A program made the position numbers and the translations under genes. This document shows, piece after piece, positions 17,668 through 26,158 of a stretch of 64,000 nt of DNA (positions within the stretch are counted from its first letter, which is position 1; every line of letters begins with the position of its first letter). The stretch lies in NCBI GenBank assembly GCA_000333815.1, contig CAPI01000126.1, forward strand, positions 1 through 64,000. The letters are read 5' to 3'. The stretch is from [Collinsella] massiliensis. GTDB lineage: Bacteria > Actinomycetota > Coriobacteriia > Coriobacteriales > Coriobacteriaceae. The notes below the pieces were generated by a model, which saw nothing but the letters and a program-made list of their open reading frames with translations, had not been told where the DNA came from and searched no databases.

Positions 17668-17996
17668 AGGTACCCATCATCCACGTGACATGCGGATTGC
17701 TTCCGGGAAGTCGCCGACCGATAAAGGGGCGCTGAATTCATTTTTGAGTTCAACTCTGGTGTTCGAGAGCCGACTGCTTTCAGTAAATGGGGAGACGGCG
17801 TCGCACCGCGTAGACGAAAGACCATGGAGCTGTACGCTTAAAGAAGAATCCGTCTGCTGCGAACTGCTTGTGGCACAGCACGGATTCGACGAGCCCGTCT
17901 CCCAACAGCCAAGTTCCCGCGAAAGCATTCCCGGTCGCTTTTTGTCCGCACTCGCTGGTATGGTTGCACTGTCAGGGTTGCATGGGAGGAGAGACG
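17668..17996 (+). other. Region upstream of the exonuclease-cas3 genes
   Basis: I see no convincing gene in these 329 bases. A 138-codon open frame starting at 17690 overlaps the exonuclease in another frame and has no ribosome site or recognisable sequence. The promoter for the exonuclease-cas3 transcript should be here, but no clear -10/-35 pair stands out. Confidence 0.5.
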
Positions 17997-18623
17997 ATGG
18001 CGCGATGGTACGAATCGGGGGACATCTCAAGCCTGCGTACGATGCCGCCGGAAAAGATCCTCTGCGTCGATGTCGAGACCACCGGGGTCGATCCTTCACA
18101 CGATGAGATCGTGCAGATCGGGGTCATCCGGGGTGACGGGGAGATTCTGGCATCCCAGTACGTACGACCAGAACGCCATACAGACTGGCCCGCAGCACAG
18201 AGGGTCCATGGCATCACCCCGGCTACCGTAGCAGATTGCCCGCCTCTGACGCATTTTGCTCGAAAGCTTCAATCTTATTTTGCGGGCGCGCACCTCGTTG
18301 TCGGATATAACGTCGGCTTCGACCTCGCCTTTCTGCGTGCTGCGGGAATCTTGCACGAGCCTGTCCCCACGTTCGATGTCATGAGGGAGTTCGCTCCCGT
18401 AGCTGGCCGTTGGGATCCGGTTCGACGGAAATACGCGTGGGTCTCCCTCGAATATTGCGCGCGTTATTACAGCTTCCATGGCCGCGCCCACGACGCGCTA
18501 GAAGATGCACGGGCAACGTTGTGGTGCTTTTGGTCAATGCTGGAGCGCGGCGGCGGATCGCCGGTTTCATCTCCTGCCCGCTCATATCTTGACATCGTCG
18601 AGCGGTTTGCGAAGCGGAGGTAG
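17997..18623 (+). CDS. DnaQ-like DEDDh 3'-5' exonuclease linked to cas3
   Basis: The 208-residue protein shows all three exonuclease motifs: CVDVETTGVDP (Exo I, Asp25 and Glu27), GYNVGFDLAFL (Exo II) and HDALEDA (Exo III, His with final Asp), as in DNA polymerase III epsilon and related proteins. It lies four bases before cas3, so it is probably co-transcribed with it. In type I-E systems DnaQ-like exonucleases can trim prespacers before Cas1-Cas2 integration, and some Cas2 proteins carry such a domain. A separate gene fits that job, which is inference here. GGGAGGAGAG precedes the chosen ATG. A start five codons earlier is possible. Confidence 0.88.
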   Translation: MARWYESGDISSLRTMPPEKILCVDVETTGVDPSHDEIVQIGVIRGDGEILASQYVRPERHTDWPAAQRVHGITPATVADCPPLTHFARKLQSYFAGAHLVVGYNVGFDLAFLRAAGILHEPVPTFDVMREFAPVAGRWDPVRRKYAWVSLEYCARYYSFHGRAHDALEDARATLWCFWSMLERGGGSPVSSPARSYLDIVERFAKRR

Positions 18624-18627
18624 CGCG

Positions 18628-21600
18628 ATGTCTTCTTCACGGCAGGGAAAGGAGAAGCCCATGGATGCGGTCGCGAAACTTTCAAGGCAGGCGCGCTCGC
18701 TTTGGGCGAAGGCAGCGCCCGACGAAGAAGAAGCGTGGCTGCCGCTCTTCATACATGCCAGTGACGCCGCGCGTACCATGGTACGGCTGTGGGATGGTTG
18801 GTTGTCGAAGAGCGCCCGGAGCCTCTTTGCGCGTCGGTGCGGCGGTAACGAGGAGCTTGCCCGCAAGTGCCTCGTCTTTCTTGCCGGTGCACATGACATC
18901 GGGAAGGCGACCCCTATCTTCCAGGTGAAACCTTGCGGACGTAGCAATGATGGGGAGCTCCAGAGCCTCTCGTGGAGGCCGGAAAAGGCGGGGCTCTATA
19001 TCGACCCAACCCTTTCATCAGCGCGTCGACCTACCCACCCCATCGCCGGTCAGGTGCTCGTCGACCGTTACCTCGAGACGGTGTTTGCTTGGCCTTTTGA
19101 GCCGGCGGATGCCCTGGGCTCGATTGTGGGGGCGCACCACGGGAACGTGCCTGAGCGACGGCGTGTCGGAGAGGCGTTTGACGATACGCGGGCGATGGGC
19201 AATACTCCCGACGCATTTGGCCAAGCATGGCGTTCCGTCCAGTTCGAACTGCTCAATTACGCTCGCAGCATGGCGCGCGTCACCGAAGCGGATGCTTTAG
19301 CGCTCAAGACGTTTTCATGGGACGCCCCAACGGAGTCGGTGGCATGTGGGCTTGTCATCATGGCGGATTGGATAGCGAGCAACCGGGATCTGTTCCCCCT
19401 CATCCCATCGCTTTCGAGCGGGAGCACGCGGGCTGATGTCCCGGCGACCTGGGATGATGCGGCACTCGAGATGCGCGCCGAGCACGCTTGGCGGACGCTG
19501 GGCCTTTCACCAAGTTGGGTCGGCGAACGGCCGAAGGCGTCTGATGAGTGGTTCCGTACCCGGTTCGGCTTGCCGGATGGTGCGGAGCCGCGTCCCATTC
19601 AGCGAACGGCGATGGAGATTGCCGAGCAGATGGAGGAACCATCTCTTTTGGTGATCGAGGCGCCCATGGGCGAGGGGAAGACCGAGGCGGCGCTTGCTGC
19701 GGCGGAGATCATGGGCGCGCGCTTCGGTTGCGGCGGGGTATGTGTGGCGCTTCCCACCATGGCGACGACGGATGCCATGTTCGGCCGTGTCCATCGTTGG
19801 CTGGAGCACATGCCGACACATGATCCTTCCAGTATTTTCCTTGCGCACGGCAAGGCGCGGCTCAACGAGGAGTATCAGGGAATCGTGCGCTCTTCCCGCA
19901 TGCGCCACATACCGAGCTCCACGGGCTTGACCGCGGAGAACGACCCCGCGGGCGATGGACTCGTCATCGTATCCGATTGGATGCAGGGGCGCAAAAAAGG
20001 CATGCTGGCGAACTTCGTGGTCTGCACCATCGATCAGGTACTCATGGGCGCGCTCGATATGCGGCATCTCGCCATGAGGCACCTCGCGCTGGCGAGCAAG
20101 GTGGTCGTTATTGATGAGTGCCATGCGTATGATAGTTACATGCAGCAATATCTACAGCGCGTCCTCGAGTGGCTCGGCGTATGGGGTTGTCCGGTTATCC
20201 TGCTTTCGGCAACGCTGCCGCCCCATGTGCGCGATGCGCTTGTCGCAGCGTATCGCGATGGTCGTGAAGCGCGGCGGGTGCCGCTCACATCTTCTGCGGA
20301 CGGCGCCAGCCTGCTTGCCTCGTTGCCCCGTGGAGGGCGTTCCCGTGCTGCGCGTGCTCGTGAAAAGCACGTGGCGCCGGCGGCAGTTGCACCATTTGCG
20401 CATGCCGGGGACGATCCCTACCCGCTCCTCACGATCGCATCTGCGTCGCGGGTGGAACAGCGAGCTTGCTCGCCTTCATCCCGGGAAGCAGTGGTGGACG
20501 TCGCACTGTTTTCTGACGGCGTCGACGAGCTCGTCTCGCTGCTTGAACGAGAGCTTAACGATGGCGGCGTGGCGGGCGTTGTGTGCGACACCGTTACCCG
20601 CGCTCAAGCAGTGTACCGAGCCGTGAGGGAGCGCTTTGGGGCGGATGAGACCGTCCTCATCCATGCGCGCTTCATGGACTTCGACCGGATGGAGAACGAG
20701 AACCGCCTCCGTAGCATGCTCGGGCCAGATGCCACACACGCCAACGGTCGGCGTCCCAAGCGCCTGATCGTGGTGGGCACGCAGGTGCTCGAGCAGTCGC
20801 TCGATATCGATTTCGATCTGCTCGTTACCGATATCGCCCCCATCGACCTCCTGTTGCAGCGCCTGGGCAGGGTTCACCGGCATGCCCGCGGTTCCGGGGA
20901 GTGTGACCGGCCCGCTCGCCTGCGGCGCGCGCGGTGTTTCGTTCGCGGCGTTGAGGGCACAGGCGAGGAGGGCCCGTCGTTCGCTACTGGCATCACGCGC
21001 GTATACGATGCCGCCTCCCTCATGGAAACACTGGCGCTGATACACCTGCGCGATCGGGCAGCAGCGGCAGAGATTTCTCTACCGGGCGATATCGCGCAGC
21101 TGGTGCACACGGCCTACTCCCCAAAGGCGGCAGCGATGATTCCCCTGAGCTGGCGACCTCGATACGAGGAGGCGTGCACCCAACGTCAACGCATGATCGA
21201 GGATAAGCAGCGGCGTGCCGAGATGTACCTGTTGCCTTCGGCCAAGCAGCTCATCTGTAACGGCAAGACGCTCACAGGCCTCTTCACTCATGCGATCGAG
21301 GATGGATCCAAGGATCGGCTGAACGAGGATGTCGGGCAGCGCGCGGTTCGTGATACCCAGGAAACCGTCGAGATGCTGCTCGTGCGCCGTGAGGGTGCTG
21401 GCGTGGGCCTGCTTCCGTGGATCGGCGACGAGCGCAGCGGGGTTGCACGTGGCGAGGAGCTGCCCACGATGTACGAGCCCGACTGGCCGCTTGCGTTCGT
21501 GCTGGCACAGTGCGCGGTGCGGCTGCCGCTCTCGCTCTGTCGTCCTCAGCAGCTCGATCAGCTCATCGAAGAGCTGGAAGACGGTTGCGAGCGGTGGGTC

Positions 21601-21750
21601 GCAGCCTGGCAGGAGGTTCCCGTACTCGCGGGTCGCCTGGTATTGGCTCTGGATGAGCGTGATGACGAGCCGGGTGCGTTCGAGGCAACGCTGCTCGATC
21701 AGCGGTTGAGATACACCAGAGAGGAAGGATTATCGACCGCTCACCGATGA
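18628..21750 (+). CDS. cas3: CRISPR-associated helicase/nuclease Cas3 (type I-E)
   Basis: The 1040-residue protein has an N-terminal HD nuclease domain (His43 in FIHASD; AGAHDIGK with His89-Asp90). A superfamily 2 helicase follows: Walker A APMGEGKTEAAL near residue 346, DECH box VVIDECHAYDSY near 494, LLSATLP near 525 and motif VI LLQRLGRVHRH near 743. Cascade recruits Cas3 to the displaced strand of the R-loop, which it nicks and degrades while moving. Length is a little above the usual 880-950. GGAGG lies seven bases before the chosen ATG; an alternative ATG at 18661 also has AAAGGAG. It follows the exonuclease and is separated from cse1 by 209 bp. Confidence 0.96.
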   Translation: MSSSRQGKEKPMDAVAKLSRQARSLWAKAAPDEEEAWLPLFIHASDAARTMVRLWDGWLSKSARSLFARRCGGNEELARKCLVFLAGAHDIGKATPIFQVKPCGRSNDGELQSLSWRPEKAGLYIDPTLSSARRPTHPIAGQVLVDRYLETVFAWPFEPADALGSIVGAHHGNVPERRRVGEAFDDTRAMGNTPDAFGQAWRSVQFELLNYARSMARVTEADALALKTFSWDAPTESVACGLVIMADWIASNRDLFPLIPSLSSGSTRADVPATWDDAALEMRAEHAWRTLGLSPSWVGERPKASDEWFRTRFGLPDGAEPRPIQRTAMEIAEQMEEPSLLVIEAPMGEGKTEAALAAAEIMGARFGCGGVCVALPTMATTDAMFGRVHRWLEHMPTHDPSSIFLAHGKARLNEEYQGIVRSSRMRHIPSSTGLTAENDPAGDGLVIVSDWMQGRKKGMLANFVVCTIDQVLMGALDMRHLAMRHLALASKVVVIDECHAYDSYMQQYLQRVLEWLGVWGCPVILLSATLPPHVRDALVAAYRDGREARRVPLTSSADGASLLASLPRGGRSRAARAREKHVAPAAVAPFAHAGDDPYPLLTIASASRVEQRACSPSSREAVVDVALFSDGVDELVSLLERELNDGGVAGVVCDTVTRAQAVYRAVRERFGADETVLIHARFMDFDRMENENRLRSMLGPDATHANGRRPKRLIVVGTQVLEQSLDIDFDLLVTDIAPIDLLLQRLGRVHRHARGSGECDRPARLRRARCFVRGVEGTGEEGPSFATGITRVYDAASLMETLALIHLRDRAAAAEISLPGDIAQLVHTAYSPKAAAMIPLSWRPRYEEACTQRQRMIEDKQRRAEMYLLPSAKQLICNGKTLTGLFTHAIEDGSKDRLNEDVGQRAVRDTQETVEMLLVRREGAGVGLLPWIGDERSGVARGEELPTMYEPDWPLAFVLAQCAVRLPLSLCRPQQLDQLIEELEDGCERWVAAWQEVPVLAGRLVLALDERDDEPGAFEATLLDQRLRYTREEGLSTAHR

Positions 21751-21764
21751 TTTATCTATTTCTC

Positions 21765-21792
21765 TTTTCAGTTTAAAAAATCGTTCTATTCT
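21765..21792 (+). promoter_or_regulatory. Possible promoter of the Cascade operon
   Basis: TTTTCA and TATTCT lie 16 bases apart in an AT-rich stretch that contrasts with its surroundings, and the palindrome ATTCTAGAAT overlaps the -10. If real, it gives a transcript with a leader of about 160 bases before cse1, which would contain the repeat-like hairpin. Confidence 0.35.
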
Positions 21793-21894
21793 AGAATCGC
21801 ACCGCGGATGCAATTTCAGTTCATCACGGAATTGCCCCGCAGGCGTGTGTTCGCCATCCGGCGAGTTGGACCTTGAAAGGAGAAGATCTCAAGG

Positions 21895-21922
21895 CTGTTC
21901 CCCACGTATGTGGGGGTTTCGA
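21895..21922 (+). ncRNA. Lone CRISPR-repeat-like hairpin in the cse1 leader
   Basis: CTGTTCCCCACG... TGGGGGTTTCGA aligns over 28 bases with the array repeat, with 15 identities including both CCCC and GGGG blocks. The stem CCCCAC/GTGGGG has six pairs and a four-base loop exactly like CCCCGC/GCGGGG of the array; the one changed pair (G-C to A-T) is compensatory. It lies 38 bases before the cse1 start. It could be a Cas6e cleavage site in the cas mRNA or part of a Cas-regulating RNA. A plain hairpin or weak terminator is possible, though only three T residues follow the stem. Confidence 0.6.
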
Positions 21923-21959
21923 AACATGAAGCTATGGTCAGTATGGAAAGGAGGAACGA

Positions 21960-23591
21960 ATGGATCAGATAACTACGAAGTACGACCTACGAACCGAGCC
22001 ATGGATTCCCGTCGAACGCATAGACGGTACCCAGGCGACCGTATCGATACGAAACGCCCTGTGCGAAGCGCATCGCATCCGGCGTATCTCGGGAGAGATC
22101 CCGGGGGAGAACATAGCGCTTCTCCGTCTGCTGCTCGCGCTCGTCTACTGCATCTACGAGATTCCTGAACACATGGGGGAGGAAGAGAAGCGGCGCATCT
22201 GGCGAGAGTTGTGGGAGGGCGGCGCGTTTCCGGCAGATCGCATAGATGGGTACCTCGTCGACTTTCCCCATGAGTTCGACCTGTTCGATGACGAGCATCC
22301 GTTCTACCAGGTTCCCCACCTTGTCTATATGGGTGGCAAAAAGGAATGCGACCCCGTGAGCGAATGCATGATCGATGTTCCCAAGCCGGAGAAGTTCCTA
22401 TTCTCCATGCGGAGCGCCGAGCACCTCGATGCCCTTCCGTTTGATCTTGCGGCGCGGTATCTCGTGGTGGCTCAGGCGCTCGATAAAGCAGGGATCAAGA
22501 CACCTGTCGAGGGCAATACGTCGGCCAAGAGCGGCAAGGCCTATGCCCCCAAGGGCGCTTTGGGCACGGGCTGGTGCGGTGCGTTGGGCGGCGTCTACCT
22601 AGAGGGAAAAAGCCTTTTCGAAACGCTTGTGCTTAACTGGGTGCTGTTTCTGAGCAACGTGTCCGTCACTGCGAGCGATGACTTCGCTCCCTGGGAGCGT
22701 GAGGTTCCGTCACCCGATACATGCCAACGCGAGCCGACCGGCCCCATCGACCTGCTTACCTGGCAGAGTCGCAGAATCCGTCTCGTGCCAGACGAGAGCG
22801 GGGCATTCGTTCGCGGCGTCATCATCAGCTACGGTGACGTGCTGGTTCCCGCGAACAAGCAGCGCTTCGAGATGATGACGGGCTGGCGGGAAAGCAAGCA
22901 GCAGCAGAAAAAACTCGGTACGGCAACCGTTCCGCTCATGCCTGCTGCCCTCGATACCGCTCGCGCGCTGTGGCGCAACCTGCCGAGCTTGTTGGCGGTT
23001 GCGGAGGAGGAGCGACTACGCCCCGGGGTCATCCGCTGGATGGGGGAGGTGCAGGACGTTCAACATGCGGATGATTGGCGGTTCAAGCTCCGCATCGTGT
23101 GCCAGGGGGTCAAATACGGCACGCAAAGCAGCGTCGTCGACGACGCCATGACCGATACGGTCGACCTGCGCGCGACGCTCATGCGCAAGGATTCCGAGGC
23201 ATTGACCAACATGCTCGAGTTGATTCGTCAGACCGACATCGCCGTCGGCGCCTTCGTGAAATTTGCCCAGAACATCGAACGCACCCAGGGCGACAGGCGT
23301 CGTTACGAGACGTTCTCAGACGCCGCCGCCCAGGCAACCAAAGACGATATGAGGGAACGCGCCTACGACGCTTTGGACGCGTTGTACCGTCGACGCATCG
23401 CGGATTTCCCCGATCGCGATGTCGCGGCATATTGCGAGGCGTGGCGCGCAGAGGCACGCGGGATTCTGAGAAAACTTGCTCAGGCATACGTTTCCCGCCG
23501 TCATATCTCGTACTTTGCAGAGCGCGATGAGGTGTCTGCAGGCAGGGCACTGATGTGGTTCGAGCGCGACCTTGCGCAGGCACTTGCATGA
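21960..23591 (+). CDS. casA: Cascade large subunit Cse1 (CasA, Cas8e)
   Basis: The 543-residue protein opens with the family start YDLRTEPWIPVERIDG and has the Cse1 regions LLRLLLALVYCIYE, DLFDDEHPFYQVP and GALGTGWCGALGG. Cse1 recognises the PAM in target DNA, holds the Cascade complex on it and recruits Cas3. Length is in the normal range of about 500-560. AAAGGAGG lies seven bases before the ATG. It is the first gene of a six- or seven-gene run in which all gaps are short or negative. Its long upstream region carries the repeat-like hairpin. Confidence 0.95.
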   Translation: MDQITTKYDLRTEPWIPVERIDGTQATVSIRNALCEAHRIRRISGEIPGENIALLRLLLALVYCIYEIPEHMGEEEKRRIWRELWEGGAFPADRIDGYLVDFPHEFDLFDDEHPFYQVPHLVYMGGKKECDPVSECMIDVPKPEKFLFSMRSAEHLDALPFDLAARYLVVAQALDKAGIKTPVEGNTSAKSGKAYAPKGALGTGWCGALGGVYLEGKSLFETLVLNWVLFLSNVSVTASDDFAPWEREVPSPDTCQREPTGPIDLLTWQSRRIRLVPDESGAFVRGVIISYGDVLVPANKQRFEMMTGWRESKQQQKKLGTATVPLMPAALDTARALWRNLPSLLAVAEEERLRPGVIRWMGEVQDVQHADDWRFKLRIVCQGVKYGTQSSVVDDAMTDTVDLRATLMRKDSEALTNMLELIRQTDIAVGAFVKFAQNIERTQGDRRRYETFSDAAAQATKDDMRERAYDALDALYRRRIADFPDRDVAAYCEAWRAEARGILRKLAQAYVSRRHISYFAERDEVSAGRALMWFERDLAQALA

Positions 23592-23606
23592 GAAAGGAGG
23601 GCGGAT

Positions 23607-24263
23607 ATGTCATCGCTCTATGAACGCGCGAACAAGGTAGCGCTGTTCGTGCAGAGAAAGATCGTCAACCTTCAACGCGCGTATGTGAATAAGGGAGCCG
23701 GTGCCGCGCAGGCTCGCGCTACGCTCGCGCGCCTGCGTCGCCTTGGAATGCCCGGGGGCGCATCTTGGATCTCTGTAGGAGAGGATTTGTTCGAAGGCAT
23801 CTGCGACCTCGGGCTATCCGGGGTGGATGAGGCCAGGGCGCTCGGGGCAATCGCGGCGTCCCTGCGACTCTATGCCTACCATCAGCAGTCCCGGACCGTT
23901 CCGATGGCAATGACGGAAGCTCCCGGAGCATCCCGCAAGCGGCGGCGTTCTTTTGGTTGGTCTTGCCGGCGCATTGAATACGACAGGGAGAAAGCGAAGG
24001 GAGTGCGCCGTCGGATGGCTGCTATCGAGAGCGCTCGCGACCTCGACGGCATCGAGCATCACATGCGCGCCCTCATCATGCTCATGCGGGATAAAGCCGT
24101 TCAGGTCGACTACTTCCTTCTCGCGTGCGACCTGTATCTCCTGCAAATCCCAAGCGCCCGCAGCGACGTGTTCATGCGCTGGTCGAAGGATTATTTCACC
24201 GCAGAACCCGACGATGCCCCTGCGGATTCAATGGCCGGCACATCCGAAAACAACCAGAACTAG
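23607..24263 (+). CDS. casB: Cascade small subunit Cse2 (CasB)
   Basis: The 218-residue, basic, helical protein lies 15 bases after cse1. It contains the usual Cse2 segments, including ARATLARLRRLGMPGG, LRLYAYHQQ and the C-terminal LLACDLYLLQIP... VFMRWSKDYF. Two Cse2 copies form the belly of Cascade and bind the displaced DNA strand. AAAGGAGG precedes the ATG. Length and position between cse1 and cas7 agree with the family. Confidence 0.93.
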   Translation: MSSLYERANKVALFVQRKIVNLQRAYVNKGAGAAQARATLARLRRLGMPGGASWISVGEDLFEGICDLGLSGVDEARALGAIAASLRLYAYHQQSRTVPMAMTEAPGASRKRRRSFGWSCRRIEYDREKAKGVRRRMAAIESARDLDGIEHHMRALIMLMRDKAVQVDYFLLACDLYLLQIPSARSDVFMRWSKDYFTAEPDDAPADSMAGTSENNQN

Positions 24264-24273
24264 GAGGTACTTC

Positions 24274-25407
24274 ATGTATCTTGATATCTATGCGTTGGAG
24301 AGCGTTCCGCCCAGCAACATCAACCGCGACGATACCGGGAGCCCCAAGACCGCCGTGTACGGCGGTGCGCTGCGCGCACGCGTCTCGAGCCAGGCTTGGA
24401 AGCGTGCCATGCGCGAGATGTTCCCGAGTCTCTTGCCCGAAGGCCAGCTCGGCGTCCGCACAAAGTTCGTCGTTCCGCTTATAGCCGAGCGCATCGCCGC
24501 CAAGCGCGAGGACCTTGCGGATCGAGCGGAGGATTTCGCCCGGGCGGTGCTGGATGCCACGGGTATCAAATCTACCGAGACCGACCGCAAGGGCACCGAT
24601 GAAGGAACGCTGGCGACGAGCTACCTGGTGTTCATCGCTAACCGCGAGCTCGATGACCTTGCCGACATCGCGATTGCCTGGGCGGATGAGGGCGTTGACC
24701 CCAAGAAGGTCGACGCGAAGGCGAAGAAGGCCGTCCAGCAGGTGTTCAAGGGGATCCAGGCGGTGGACATCGCGCTGTTCGGCCGTATGCTCGCCGACGC
24801 CACGGACCTTAACGTCGATGCGTGCGCGCAGGTTGCCCATGCCATCTCGGTCAACGAGATCTCGCAGGAGTACGACTACTTCACAGCCGTGGACGATTGC
24901 GCTTCCGATGACAACGCAGGCGCGGGGATGCTGGGCACGGTGAGCTTCAATTCCTCGACCCTTTACCGGTATGCGACCGTGAACATCGATGCGCTTGCGG
25001 AGCAGCTCGAGAGCGCCGAGGCCGCAGCGGCCGGCGTGGCTGCATTCGTCGAGGCGTTCGTCACCTCGATGCCTTCGGGCAAGCAAAACACGTTTGCGAA
25101 TCGCACCCTGCCGAATGCGGTTGCCGTCTCCTTGCGCGAGGACCAGCCGATCAACCTCGCCTCTGCTTTCGAGTGTCCCGTGTATGCCGAGCGCGACCGG
25201 TCCATCACGCAGATCGCAGCTGATCGCCTCGCCTCGTGCGCCCGCGATGTTGAGGCGGCCTATGCTCGGCCGGCGGCACAGAGCTGGCATGTTTCCTACG
25301 GCATCGATCCTGCGAGCTTGGATTATTTCGGAGCGGGCGTGTCCTTCGATGCCCTCATGGACGCAGTGCGCGCAGCCGTCGGCGCCGCGCTCGCGCCGAA
25401 GGAGTGA
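24274..25407 (+). CDS. casC: Cascade backbone protein Cas7e (Cse4, CasC)
   Basis: The 377-residue protein starts MYLDIYALESVPPSNINRDD and has the typical RARVSSQAWKRAMRE segment that binds crRNA, DVCAQVAHAISVNE-like helix and SFNSSTLYRYATVN. Six copies line the crRNA in type I-E Cascade. The chosen ATG has AGGAGG eight bases upstream; the open frame extends much further upstream only by overlap with cse2. The stop codon is three bases from the cas5 start. Confidence 0.95.
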   Translation: MYLDIYALESVPPSNINRDDTGSPKTAVYGGALRARVSSQAWKRAMREMFPSLLPEGQLGVRTKFVVPLIAERIAAKREDLADRAEDFARAVLDATGIKSTETDRKGTDEGTLATSYLVFIANRELDDLADIAIAWADEGVDPKKVDAKAKKAVQQVFKGIQAVDIALFGRMLADATDLNVDACAQVAHAISVNEISQEYDYFTAVDDCASDDNAGAGMLGTVSFNSSTLYRYATVNIDALAEQLESAEAAAAGVAAFVEAFVTSMPSGKQNTFANRTLPNAVAVSLREDQPINLASAFECPVYAERDRSITQIAADRLASCARDVEAAYARPAAQSWHVSYGIDPASLDYFGAGVSFDALMDAVRAAVGAALAPKE

Positions 25408-25409
25408 TC

Positions 25410-26150
25410 ATGTCGGTGCTTCTGCTCCGCCTTGCCGGCCCTATGCAATCGTGGGGCGACTCCTCGCGCTTCGCGCGCAGGACGACGAGGCGTGAGCCCA
25501 CGAAGAGCGGCATCGTCGGGTTGATCGCCTCCGCGCTCGGCCGGACGCGTGAAGACCCGGTCGATGATTTGGCGCAGCTTGAATTGGCCGTCCGCGTCGA
25601 GCAGCCCGGACAGCTCATGCGCGATTTCCAAACGGAGCGGCCTTTGCAGGGCAAGCCCATGCCGCTGTCCAATCGCTACTACCTAGCGGATGCATGCTTC
25701 CTGGCGGCGCTGGGAGGATCGGATGAGCTGCTGCGACGCATCGAAGCCGCGCTCAGGCTGCCTCGTCGCCCCCTATACCTGGGAAGGCGATCGTGTCCGG
25801 CTGATATGCCGCTGTGCCTGGGTATCGATTCCGATGCCGATGACGTGCGCGCAGTGCTCTCGGTGGCACCTTGGGCGGCTTCCGAGCACTATAAAGCGCG
25901 CCATTCCGGTGTGGCCTCGCTTGAGGTGGTTGCGGATGCGCGCGATGGTGAGGTTTGCGAGAGCTGGGCAGACTATCCGCTGACTTTTAGCGCTTCTGGA
26001 CGGCGTTATGCGTGCCGGCCAGTCGTTCGTTTGCGGGTGCCCAATCCGGATGTGGATGCATCCGATGCCGGGGAGCCGGTCGAGAACGCGTTTCGCTCTC
26101 GAGGTGACGAATCGGTACCCGAGCACGATCCGCTGGGATGGATGGAATGA
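25410..26150 (+). CDS. casD: Cascade protein Cas5e (CasD)
   Basis: The 246-residue protein has the Cas5e start MSVLLLRLAGPMQSWG followed by RRTTRREPTKSGIVGLIASALG, which caps the crRNA 5' handle. Later segments YLGRRSCPADMPL and the end DPLGWME also fit. GAAGGAG at 25397-25403 supports the ATG at 25410 rather than the GTG six bases earlier. Two bases separate it from the cas7 stop, so translation is probably coupled. Confidence 0.94.
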   Translation: MSVLLLRLAGPMQSWGDSSRFARRTTRREPTKSGIVGLIASALGRTREDPVDDLAQLELAVRVEQPGQLMRDFQTERPLQGKPMPLSNRYYLADACFLAALGGSDELLRRIEAALRLPRRPLYLGRRSCPADMPLCLGIDSDADDVRAVLSVAPWAASEHYKARHSGVASLEVVADARDGEVCESWADYPLTFSASGRRYACRPVVRLRVPNPDVDASDAGEPVENAFRSRGDESVPEHDPLGWME

Positions 26151-26158
26151 GGTGAACC

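Noticed and set aside
17690-18106. A 138-codon plus-strand frame before the exonuclease.
   Set aside because: It overlaps the exonuclease start in another frame, lacks a ribosome site and has no family features.
21831-21850. ATTGCCCCGCAGGCGTGTG as a possible first degenerate repeat of a mini-array before the hairpin at 21895.
   Set aside because: Only the CCCCGC block matches, no stem can form, and the spacing of 65 is off the 61-base unit. Mentioned as a weak remnant only.
21895-21922. Reading the cse1-leader hairpin as a plain rho-independent terminator.
   Set aside because: Only three T residues follow, and the next gene's ribosome site is 30 bases further on. The match to the CRISPR repeat is better than chance for such a place, so I kept it as repeat-like.
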